From: JANNYA01 sp031422315
GTDB lineage: Bacteria > Pseudomonadota > Gammaproteobacteria > Xanthomonadales > SZUA-5
Assembly (NCBI GenBank): GCA_031422315.1
Contig: JANOQN010000074.1
Coordinates: forward strand, 1 to 64,000
Direction: 5' to 3'
DNA: 64,000 nt
The translations under genes and the position numbers were made by a program. Position 1 is the stretch's first letter; every line of letters begins with the position of its first letter. Below the pieces are notes generated by a model. It did no database searches and had not been told where the DNA came from. It saw only the letters and a program-made list of their open reading frames with translations. Shown in pieces: positions 53,901-61,678 of this stretch.

Positions 53901-54971
53901 ATGAAAAAAATCCTTCTGATCATTGCTCCGCTTTTAATTCCTAGCATTGGTTTTCCGCAAGAAATCTGCGGATTGCAGAACGTTAGCTACAATAATGTTT
54001 TCAAGAACGGTTTTGAGCAATTAATTGCTGCTGCAAGCGCAAAAGAACTTAAGGTTAAAAGCAACGCAAGCAAATCGGCTCAGCCCGACTTAGGCGCTCC
54101 GATGGGCATGGCGCCTATTCCAAATGGCGGAACTCCAACAATTACCATAACGAGTCCTGCTGCTAACGGCATTTTAGTCGGTCGGAAGCTTCAAATTCGA
54201 GGCACCATTACTGGACCTATCAATACTGGAGTTAGTGTGAACGGAGTCGCCGCTTATGTTCAAGGAAATCAATTTTCAACGTCGATTTTAACTTTGCCAT
54301 CGACTGGCGCAATTGCCATCACAGCATTGGCGAAAACACTCGACGGTGCTGTGGCTAACGCAACCAGGATGATGTCAGCTGGCCCAGAGAATGGCGTAGT
54401 TTTCACGAGCGCTAAGCCCGCTGAATATACCAATCGCCCCGTTTCATTTAATTTGTCTGTTCAACCTAGCATAGTTATTCAACAAGTTTCTGTTGATTTC
54501 AATGGTGACGGAATTGCGGAGTTCACCGGCGCAAATCCCTCGCTTATTCCTTCTTCGTACACATATGCGCAACCCGGCGTATTTAGTGCCGAAGCAACCG
54601 TTGTTACTGCACCACCAAATAGCCAAACATTCACCTCAAAAGCCATCATCGCTGCAATTGATATCGTTGATCACCGGATTCGCGTTTGCTCGGTATATGG
54701 CACGTTGCGTCAACGTCTTACTGCGAACGACGTTGCTGGCGCTATTAGGGTTTTTCCGCAAGAGAACCGGCCCCAATACGAAGCGTTATTTAACGCGCTA
54801 GGTACGAATCGCCCAGTTTTCGCGACGCGCATGGGAACGATCGCAACTGGGCTGCTAACGCTTACCGATGCCAATATGACTGTGATCACAAACAGCGCAG
54901 GCACAACTAGCGCTTACAAGGTACGTTTCGCTCAAAGCGCTGATGGTGTTTGGCGTATTGAGGATATGTAG
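53901..54971 (+). CDS. exported Ig-like protein with N-terminal NGFE motif
   Basis: This is a 356-residue protein with a signal peptide ending near FPQ (residues 18-20). Directly after it stands VFKNGFE (residues 33-39), the motif found at the C-terminus of two other exported proteins here. Residues 80-165 look like a bacterial Ig-like domain (TITITSPAANGILVGRKLQI), and 170-250 resemble a PKD-like domain (SVDFNGDGIAEFTG, YAQPGVFSAEATV). The last 100 residues are a small mixed domain. Function is unknown. GGAAC lies upstream of the ATG. Its stop overlaps the next gene's GTG, so the three-gene block is an operon. Confidence 0.8.
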   Translation: MKKILLIIAPLLIPSIGFPQEICGLQNVSYNNVFKNGFEQLIAAASAKELKVKSNASKSAQPDLGAPMGMAPIPNGGTPTITITSPAANGILVGRKLQIRGTITGPINTGVSVNGVAAYVQGNQFSTSILTLPSTGAIAITALAKTLDGAVANATRMMSAGPENGVVFTSAKPAEYTNRPVSFNLSVQPSIVIQQVSVDFNGDGIAEFTGANPSLIPSSYTYAQPGVFSAEATVVTAPPNSQTFTSKAIIAAIDIVDHRIRVCSVYGTLRQRLTANDVAGAIRVFPQENRPQYEALFNALGTNRPVFATRMGTIATGLLTLTDANMTVITNSAGTTSAYKVRFAQSADGVWRIEDM

Positions 54972-55423
54972 TGTTTCAATCAGATCCGGTTTGGTGGGTC
55001 AAGATATTAAAAGTATTTATTGGCGTTTGGATTTATGGGCACGGATGGTTCATCCCTGTTTATTATGGCGCAATTTACTTGGTCGCGTGCTTTATTCGGG
55101 ATAGGTTTAACATCAGTTGGGCCAGTAGAACGCCAATGTGGCTTTTTGTTTTTGCTCTAAGTGGTTGTCATGGTGCTTTGTGTGCAGTAATAATAAGCTG
55201 TCCTTTGTTATTCATGACACCAAAAGGCGATTTGAATTTTATTTTTTTTATTCTGTTGATTTCTAACATTTATTCTTTTCTGGTTTTAGTTAAATCAATA
55301 CGACTTACCCTAAAAAACGAAATAGAAAAATCTCTTGTTTCTTTAAAAAGAGGTCTAATCGTGCTGGCACCGAGCGTTTTACTGCTGTTTTTTATCGGGG
55401 ATAATCTTGCAAACTCACCTTGA
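54971..55423 (+). CDS. AT-rich small integral membrane protein, unknown function
   Basis: This is a 150-residue protein with about four hydrophobic segments (VWIYGHGWFIPVYYGAIYLV, LFVFALSGCHGALCAVIIS, FIFFILLISNIYSFLVLV, GLIVLAPSVLLLFFIG). The start is GTG at 54971, sharing its first G with the last base of the preceding TAG. The base composition is clearly more AT-rich than its neighbours, especially 55190-55340, which suggests separate origin. I recognise no family. It lies between two exported proteins and 8 bp before the next ATG. Confidence 0.7.
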   Translation: MFQSDPVWWVKILKVFIGVWIYGHGWFIPVYYGAIYLVACFIRDRFNISWASRTPMWLFVFALSGCHGALCAVIISCPLLFMTPKGDLNFIFFILLISNIYSFLVLVKSIRLTLKNEIEKSLVSLKRGLIVLAPSVLLLFFIGDNLANSP

Positions 55424-55431
55424 AGGTCAAC

Positions 55432-58257
55432 ATGAGAAATAATACGGCACTTTTCGCGCTGCTGCTTCTTTGTGGCGAATTATATGCGTTTGAAGTTGGT
55501 ACTCACGCTTTAATTTCAAAAGTAGCGCACGACGGTTCGGTTTTATCACCTTCGAATCCGAAATCTATAGTTCCAGTTTTGGGATTTGAGCGACTTGACA
55601 AAATATCCCCATTCGCGGCGCTCTTTCAAGGAGTTTTCGACAATGTGTATCTGGATAACGAGACGCCGACTGACCCCAATAACGCCAGTCTTTCATCGCT
55701 CGATTTTAGGCGTAGACCGCAAGAAGAAGAACGGAAAATTTTCAGGGGATTACTAACGCGGGGTTTTCTTGTCGAACCCAATGTTGGAGCTTTTGAGCTT
55801 ACGACGCCCGCTTGGCTTATGCGCGGTTCTATTCGCGAAGATGATAACGACCTAGCGACTTACAGTGTTGGTGAGCGTGATGAAGACCCTTGGGGAAATC
55901 ACTTCCGTGCGCCTTCGCATTTTTACGATCCTATAAACAATGCTGCTTACAACAAGCCGTTGCAGTGTACTCCAGCAACATTTGACTGCAATCGTTCAAC
56001 TGAGTGGGCATTGGGTCGAACAGACCTTTTGACAGGTGCCGGAATGTTGCAACAAAACCGGCGCAATCACTTCACCTGGCAAGACGCGAGAAATAACTAT
56101 TGGTGGGCACTAACGCTCACAAAGTCCGGAACTATACCTACATCGCTTCAACGGCAGACTGATGCATATGAACGGCAGGTTCGATTTGCCACCACGGTGA
56201 AATCAATCGGCCATGTGATTCATTTGCTGCAAGACGCCGGGCAACCCCAACATACAAGAAATGACGCGCACGGACCGGTTGCTTCGAGTTTTGCAACTGG
56301 AGATGCAGCAGGCGCAAAAAACGGTATTTTTGAACAATACACAGAAGCTCGCGTGCTTGGCCTCGAGGTGACTGGCGCATCGGCGTCGTTCTTTGATGGG
56401 AGCTTCCCGCCGGCGGATTTACTGCCACCCGTTAAGCTTTCGGGTGCCCAGCCTTATCCCATCCCGAGATTTCGGCTGCCCGTTTTTTACTTTACTACCC
56501 GCGCGGTTGATGCAGACGTAAGCAATAGACGCGGGCTGGCGGACTATTCAAATCGCGGATTTTTCACCTTTGGCACGCTACCTAAAACCGGTGCATTTGC
56601 GTTTCCTGTTAGGCCAAGCGTTTCACCGGCGACGTACAGCACTTTGGAAGTTGATACCGGGTTAATTGCGGGCGGACAGCCAGTATTGGAGAAGCTGCTG
56701 TTAGCGTCTGTCGCAGATTCACTCAATCCAACCTATGACTCGCAAAGCGGACTTTTAACTGCCTTTGGAGGCAAAGTTCCTTTGTTGCGCGCGGGTATTT
56801 TTGAACGCGGATTTGATCTTATTCAAAACCCGCAACTCGCCCCGGCAGATATCGGGCTTGTTATTGATGAGAACGTGATGCGTTACAGCGCCGATACGCT
56901 TATTCCAAGAACGATTGCATACTCAACAGGCATGATTGATTACTTCTTTCGCGGCAGGCTTGAGATACAGCCAAACGAGCAACGACTTTTTGGCGTGTTA
57001 GATATGGGCACTCCGCATACCGTTGATCCTGATGGGTATCCTCGCCGCGCCGACCAAAGAATTTTTGGCTTTGAAAAAGTACGCCTGAAAGTTCGAAACG
57101 TTACTGAGTTAATTACCGAGTCCGGTAACCTGCAAACATTTCCTCAGACTGTTGGAACGGGCAAATTGGTTGCGGTTGCTCGTTACCATAGAAACGCATG
57201 CTACAAACCCGATTTGAGTGGCGAGCGCGCTCAAGCCTATGCGCCAACGCCACTCATTGGAAACATCACTGAGCCTACCTGTAGCGTTGGACTTCCAACT
57301 AGAACGCAGGTGCAAGAGATATCAGTTTCAGCACCAATCAATATTACTGGCCCCAGTGATTTACCCGGTGGCGCTGGCGGAACGCTTCCCGCAGCGCTAG
57401 ACAAAGTATTCGACTTCAGCGCAGACCCAATTCCCGTCAATGCCACCGATCTATTTATCCAAGTCGTGTATCGCGGCCAGCTTGGTGAGGAAACTGATGG
57501 TATTGCGGTCGGGATTGTTGATGTGCAGGAACCCACTTTCTACACCACATGGAATAACACCGACTATTACATCAGCACACTCAACAGCGCCTGGTTTATC
57601 CAAAATTCGATGAGCATTATGCGGCGCGGAGTTGACGCGCTCACGCTTTGCGCTGGGTTTCCTAGCCGCGTCATTTACACCTATGGCCCCGCTAATGGCC
57701 CCGCTTTGAGCCCCTTTGTCGCTCAAATTAACCCAGAGGCGGTGCGGCTTGCATTGATTCTCGGAAAACCTAATACCCCCGCCTCAACTTTTAGCGTTCG
57801 TAGTATTCCACAAATGTTCCCGGCGCCAAGCGCGATTACTCGCTCGGTATTTATGCCTGGGCAGCAGCGCCAAGCAAGCCGAGAAACATTTAACGCAGCC
57901 GATCCGCTGCCCACACCGGTTCGCTGTCAAGCTGCGCAGCCTGCAGCAGGCACCAGCTTTTGGTGCTTTGATCCAGTGCAGCGTCGGCGCGGGCAAAACA
58001 TGGGCGATGGCGCGCAGCCGATTTTTTACTCAACCGGATCGCCGAACTTATCAGACCCCGATGTTGATGCGCCGCCGCTACCGGTTTTTCCGGGTATGCC
58101 CATCGTAAGTGGCGGCGTCAATCGATTTGATTTGGACGCTACCGCCGTGAATTGCCCGATGGTGCAGCCACCCAGCGTTGAAAAGCGTTTGCTTGAGCTG
58201 CGTGAAGAAGCCGCTGAGCTCGGGATTGATTTGGATAAGGTTAGGCTTGATAACTAG
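55432..58257 (+). CDS. large exported protein with zinc phospholipase C/S1-P1 nuclease-like domain
   Basis: This is a 941-residue protein from the ATG at 55432 (AAGG 8 bp upstream; an upstream TTG is less likely). After a signal peptide ending near YAF comes GTHALISKVA, and later IGHVIHLLQDAGQPQHTRND. This is the His-x3-His...Asp...His pattern of zinc-dependent phospholipase C and P1-nuclease families, giving probable Zn ligands. Residues 500-700 and beyond are beta-rich and Cys-containing (CYKPD, TCSVG, CAGFP) with no known family. It is the last gene of the three-gene block. It may be a secreted lipase or toxin; this is inference from the motif. Confidence 0.78.
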   Translation: MRNNTALFALLLLCGELYAFEVGTHALISKVAHDGSVLSPSNPKSIVPVLGFERLDKISPFAALFQGVFDNVYLDNETPTDPNNASLSSLDFRRRPQEEERKIFRGLLTRGFLVEPNVGAFELTTPAWLMRGSIREDDNDLATYSVGERDEDPWGNHFRAPSHFYDPINNAAYNKPLQCTPATFDCNRSTEWALGRTDLLTGAGMLQQNRRNHFTWQDARNNYWWALTLTKSGTIPTSLQRQTDAYERQVRFATTVKSIGHVIHLLQDAGQPQHTRNDAHGPVASSFATGDAAGAKNGIFEQYTEARVLGLEVTGASASFFDGSFPPADLLPPVKLSGAQPYPIPRFRLPVFYFTTRAVDADVSNRRGLADYSNRGFFTFGTLPKTGAFAFPVRPSVSPATYSTLEVDTGLIAGGQPVLEKLLLASVADSLNPTYDSQSGLLTAFGGKVPLLRAGIFERGFDLIQNPQLAPADIGLVIDENVMRYSADTLIPRTIAYSTGMIDYFFRGRLEIQPNEQRLFGVLDMGTPHTVDPDGYPRRADQRIFGFEKVRLKVRNVTELITESGNLQTFPQTVGTGKLVAVARYHRNACYKPDLSGERAQAYAPTPLIGNITEPTCSVGLPTRTQVQEISVSAPINITGPSDLPGGAGGTLPAALDKVFDFSADPIPVNATDLFIQVVYRGQLGEETDGIAVGIVDVQEPTFYTTWNNTDYYISTLNSAWFIQNSMSIMRRGVDALTLCAGFPSRVIYTYGPANGPALSPFVAQINPEAVRLALILGKPNTPASTFSVRSIPQMFPAPSAITRSVFMPGQQRQASRETFNAADPLPTPVRCQAAQPAAGTSFWCFDPVQRRRGQNMGDGAQPIFYSTGSPNLSDPDVDAPPLPVFPGMPIVSGGVNRFDLDATAVNCPMVQPPSVEKRLLELREEAAELGIDLDKVRLDN

Positions 58258-58313
58258 CCTATGAAAATTCTGGCGCTGTAAAACGATCAATTAATCTTTG
58301 ACACCTGTACTGG

Positions 58314-58333
58314 ATCCCCGCCTGCGCGGGGAT
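58314..58333. repeat. short palindromic repeat (ATCCCCGC hairpin)
   Basis: ATCCCCGC and GCGGGGAT form an 8-bp stem around a four-base loop, followed by GACG. The sequence TGGATCCCCGCC...GCGGGGATGACG is a widely scattered intergenic repeat type in proteobacteria. It lies between the block's last gene and the right direct repeat. Confidence 0.6.
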
Positions 58334-58353
58334 GACGCGGTACTACGTTTTCA

Positions 58354-58394
58354 CCAAAAGGGTTTGCATCACCGTCGCTTGCCGCTAAGCTCGG
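58354..58394. repeat. 41-bp direct repeat, right copy (thiG upstream region)
   Basis: This is the same 41-bp sequence as 53721-53761, with two mismatches. Here it lies 36 bp before the thiG ATG and contains a possible promoter, so this copy is probably the native position and the left copy arose when the intervening segment entered. Confidence 0.85.
58364..58391 (+). promoter_or_regulatory. possible thiG promoter
   Basis: TTGCAT (58364-58369) and TAAGCT (58386-58391) with 16 bp between them are moderate -35 and -10 matches. The same pair occurs in the left repeat copy, upstream of the block at 53901. Confidence 0.3.
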
Positions 58395-58429
58395 GGCATC
58401 CAACTCAACCGAATTCGGAGTGCATGCTC

Positions 58430-59218
58430 ATGTTTACTGACCCAAAGCCGCTCGTGATTGCTGGCAAAACCTACGCGTCTAGGTTGTTGACCGGCACCGG
58501 CAAGTACAAAGATTTAGAAGAAACCCGGCTTGCCACGGAAGCTGCCGGTGCACAGATCGTGACCGTGGCGGTGCGCCGGGTCAATATCGGCCAGGATAAG
58601 AGTGAACCCAATCTACTCGACGTGCTTGACCCCAAGCGCTACACGATTTTACCGAACACCGCCGGCTGCTTTACCGCGCTGGATGCAGTACGAACTTGCC
58701 GATTAGCGCGCGAATTATTAGATGGCCACAATTTGGTCAAGCTAGAGGTTTTGGCGGAGCAAAAAACGCTGTTTCCGCACGTGATTGAAACGCTGGTGGC
58801 GCTGGATATTCTGGTCAAAGAAGGCTTTGAAGTCATGGTTTACACCAATGATGATCCAGTGTTAGCCAGGGAAATGGCGCTGCGCGGCGCAGTTGCGGTC
58901 ATGCCGCTCGCTGCACCGATTGGCTCGGGGCTAGGTGTGCGCAATCCGTACAATATCTTGACTATTGTTGAGGAAGCGACCGTGCCGATACTGGTTGACG
59001 CCGGCGTTGGTACCGCATCCGATGCCGCCATTACAATGGAACTCGGCTGCGATGGCGTACTAATGAATACCGCGATTGCCAGTGCGAAAAACCCGATTCT
59101 GATGGCCAGCGCCATGCGCAAAGCGATAGAAGCGGGCCGAGAAGCGTTTTTAGCCGGTCGAATCCCTAAAAAACGCTTTGCCTCGGCTTCTTCGCCTTTG
59201 GATGGGATTTGGTTTTAG
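58430..59218 (+). CDS. thiG: thiazole synthase
   Basis: ThiG forms the thiazole phosphate of thiamine from DXP, ThiS-thiocarboxylate and dehydroglycine. The product has 262 residues, the usual length. SRLLTGTGKYKDLEET, TVAVRRVNIG, NTAGCFTALDAV, and the phosphate-binding PILVDAGVGTASDAA and CDGVLMNTAIA are all present; the catalytic Lys is in LVKLEVL. I chose the ATG at 58430 with GGAG 9 bp upstream; the ATG at 58424 is too close to it, and longer frames read through repeat DNA. thiS, thiH or thiO are not adjacent, so it is a stand-alone gene. Confidence 0.96.
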   Translation: MFTDPKPLVIAGKTYASRLLTGTGKYKDLEETRLATEAAGAQIVTVAVRRVNIGQDKSEPNLLDVLDPKRYTILPNTAGCFTALDAVRTCRLARELLDGHNLVKLEVLAEQKTLFPHVIETLVALDILVKEGFEVMVYTNDDPVLAREMALRGAVAVMPLAAPIGSGLGVRNPYNILTIVEEATVPILVDAGVGTASDAAITMELGCDGVLMNTAIASAKNPILMASAMRKAIEAGREAFLAGRIPKKRFASASSPLDGIWF

Positions 59219-59226
59219 TGATTAGC

Positions 59227-59266
59227 GATGCGTTTTCAGGTATTGACTGAACGGTTGTCACGCATC
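59227..59266. terminator. inverted repeat between convergent genes
   Basis: GATGCGT (59227-59233) and ACGCATC (59260-59266) pair, with an inner TCAG/CTGA stem, in the 63-bp gap between thiG and the convergent propeller gene. There is no T-run; a terminator role is suggested by position only. Confidence 0.3.
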
Positions 59267-59281
59267 AGTTCGCTAGCTCCT

Positions 59282-61675
59282 CTACTTTTCAGCCGTGAAA
59301 ATCGGAATAGCACTGGGTTCCGGCCACTGATACGTTGTCAATGAGGCTTGCTCGGTTCCATCTTGACTTGCCTCCACCCAAGCTGTGCGAAACCCGGAGC
59401 CGGTTAAGCTGCTCAAAAACTCACGCTTTCCGGTGACACCAATGGCAATGGCAGTCGTATTGACCACGCCGTTAATGACCTGCAAACGACGAATTTGATT
59501 TGCACTTGGCAGCAATAAGCTGGCATCCGGCAAGGTAAACGCAAATTGGGTGTTGCCTTGCATCTGTGCGGCGCTAATTGCGGTCGAGTTTCCGGTTGGG
59601 CTGACCTGTCGATAGCTTGGTTCGGCGTCGTAGGGTTCTCGGAGTATCCAAGCGCTGCCATCTAGCGCGCCGATGACACGATCTGTTTCGGTCACATCGC
59701 TTATCTGCCAGCGTGTTTGCCCGGTTGGGCTAGCGCGAAACAAAATCTGATCCGCGCTTCGCAATAAAAGCTCGCCATTGGGCAACAAATTGACTACGCG
59801 CTCGGCGCGAAAAACTACGTTAAGCAAACGCACTTGATAGTTTGCATCAATCCGATAAATCTCAATCGGGCCATTTTGCACTGCGCGATACAGGCAGCGG
59901 GCATAGTCCGAGGTCAAGGTAAAATCCGCTTCATAGCAAGTAAGCTCTGAAAATTCGCCAAGCGGTAACGCTAAATTGGCGCTCACTAAACCGTCTCGAT
60001 CAATCACCCGAATCGAGTTGGTGTTTGTCGCTTCATTGTATCCAGTAACCAACAGCGCTTGCCCCACTGCAAGTAATGTTGGATAGCCAAAATCACTCAA
60101 TAAATCCCGCTCCCACGCGATGCGATTGTTAGGTAGCGCTTTAGCCAGGGTGTTTTGTTGGGTGTGCACGAAAATCGTGTCTGCACTTTTGAAATGAAGG
60201 CCTCTTTGATTGTCAACTTCAAAAAGTTGAACGGCCCCGGCCTCACCTGACTGCACAAAGTGCGTGCGATTGCGGGCCAGATAGCTGAGTGCAACATCAA
60301 CGCTATTTTTAGGCTTTAACAGCAGCCGAACGGCACTGGGCAGCGTATTAGCACGAGGAAACTCCGCGCTGGTGCGCAGCGCGCCACTATTCTGGTATTG
60401 ATTGATCGAATAGCCAGAAGCAAAGCTGCGGCTCTTGGCAATGGCAATTACGCCGCCGCCTTCAATATGTGCGGCGCTTTCTAGGCCCGCAGGCAGCGCA
60501 GCGCGGGTACCGTCTGTACGAATCCACTCAAAGTCGCCGTTCACGGTAGAAGATCGCTTGGCGTTGTAAATCAACACGCTTCCATCGCTAGCAACGTTGG
60601 CTTCAACCGGGGGCTCAGTTAATGTGCCAGCAAAACGATATTGCCAGCGCACTAAGCCGGAAGAGTCCAATCGATACAGCATTTGCGAGCGAGTGCCATC
60701 GTTTACCCGTGCAAAAACGGTCATCCCGTCAAGATCGGCTTGCAAGTCAATTGGCGATGTCAATGGCACGCTATTACTAGGAATTCGCCAAATTTCCTTT
60801 CCGTTGCTATCGAAGAATCGAAAATCACTTGCAGCCCCAAGCAAAAGCGTGCCGCTAAGCTGTGGAACGATTGAGATGCGGCTTACACCCGTCAATCCCT
60901 GTAAGTTCGTCTCATAAAGCAGCTCACCGGCAGTATTCGCGCGAAGCAAGCTAAATTGAATTTGTTCAAACGATACGCGCGTTTGCCGAAGCACACTAAA
61001 GCTACTACCGCCCTGCACCATGCTGTGGCGCGGTGCGTAAAAAACCGGCGCCGATAGTTTGCAATCAATCGAAATCGGCACACAAAAATGCGCAAGACTG
61101 ACCGGCGCATTAAGCGCAGGGTCGGTGCTGGTCAAATCGAACCAGCGTGCCGTAGCATTCGATTTTTGCACTAATAAAAGCCGCCCGTCAGGCGCTTCAT
61201 AGACATCTGCTGTTCCAGAAATTCCGCGCGTAGAAACCAATCGACCTAAGGCATCGTATTTACTAATACTCATCGAAGGTGGCGGCTGAGGACTCTCAAA
61301 TGAGCCACTGGAATAGTAAATTGTGATGAAACCACCGGATTGCAGCGTCATTTTTTTTGGGCTGCCCGAACCGAAATAGCTGCTGCTGTAGTCATAAATG
61401 CTCGGCGCGTTGACAGGCAACGTGAGCCCGCCCGATCGAGGATCAAGCGCATTAAAACTTCGCCCGTAGTAAAAACTACTGCTGCTTTTGAGCTGCACAA
61501 TTTGCCCGCCAACAATCGGGAATGCAGCGGTGACTAAATGCGCCGAAAAATCACTAGCTGGCAGCGGCGAATTGGTTTGCGCAGCGGAAAAAGTGGCTGT
61601 AATGCCCACACACAGTCCAAAAATGGCTTGTTTTACGGCTGGCAGTGATTGGCTGAAAAACGCATGGATAGTCAT
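59282..61675 (-). CDS. exported beta-propeller-like protein
   Basis: This is a 797-residue protein with a signal sequence (hydrophobic AIFGLCVGITATFSAAQ, residues 17-33). The rest is a run of beta-rich repeats with GxxxW...D turns (GKEIWRIPSN, GLVRWQYRFAG, NRIAWERDLL, GQTRWQISDV), like quinoprotein-type propellers. It resembles the 1114-residue protein at 13594-16938 in its repeats but lacks that protein's C-terminal GxWY domains. It begins 3 bp after the stop of the 766-residue-plus gene, so both are cotranscribed and probably act together at the surface. No catalytic residues can be assigned. Confidence 0.82.
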   Translation of the reverse strand: MTIHAFFSQSLPAVKQAIFGLCVGITATFSAAQTNSPLPASDFSAHLVTAAFPIVGGQIVQLKSSSSFYYGRSFNALDPRSGGLTLPVNAPSIYDYSSSYFGSGSPKKMTLQSGGFITIYYSSGSFESPQPPPSMSISKYDALGRLVSTRGISGTADVYEAPDGRLLLVQKSNATARWFDLTSTDPALNAPVSLAHFCVPISIDCKLSAPVFYAPRHSMVQGGSSFSVLRQTRVSFEQIQFSLLRANTAGELLYETNLQGLTGVSRISIVPQLSGTLLLGAASDFRFFDSNGKEIWRIPSNSVPLTSPIDLQADLDGMTVFARVNDGTRSQMLYRLDSSGLVRWQYRFAGTLTEPPVEANVASDGSVLIYNAKRSSTVNGDFEWIRTDGTRAALPAGLESAAHIEGGGVIAIAKSRSFASGYSINQYQNSGALRTSAEFPRANTLPSAVRLLLKPKNSVDVALSYLARNRTHFVQSGEAGAVQLFEVDNQRGLHFKSADTIFVHTQQNTLAKALPNNRIAWERDLLSDFGYPTLLAVGQALLVTGYNEATNTNSIRVIDRDGLVSANLALPLGEFSELTCYEADFTLTSDYARCLYRAVQNGPIEIYRIDANYQVRLLNVVFRAERVVNLLPNGELLLRSADQILFRASPTGQTRWQISDVTETDRVIGALDGSAWILREPYDAEPSYRQVSPTGNSTAISAAQMQGNTQFAFTLPDASLLLPSANQIRRLQVINGVVNTTAIAIGVTGKREFLSSLTGSGFRTAWVEASQDGTEQASLTTYQWPEPSAIPIFTAEK

Positions 61676-61678
61676 TAG

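Noticed and set aside
58298..58429. 43-codon N-terminal extension of ThiG
   Set aside because: It translates the ATCCCCGC palindrome and the direct repeat. The ATG at 58430 has a ribosome site and matches the family length.
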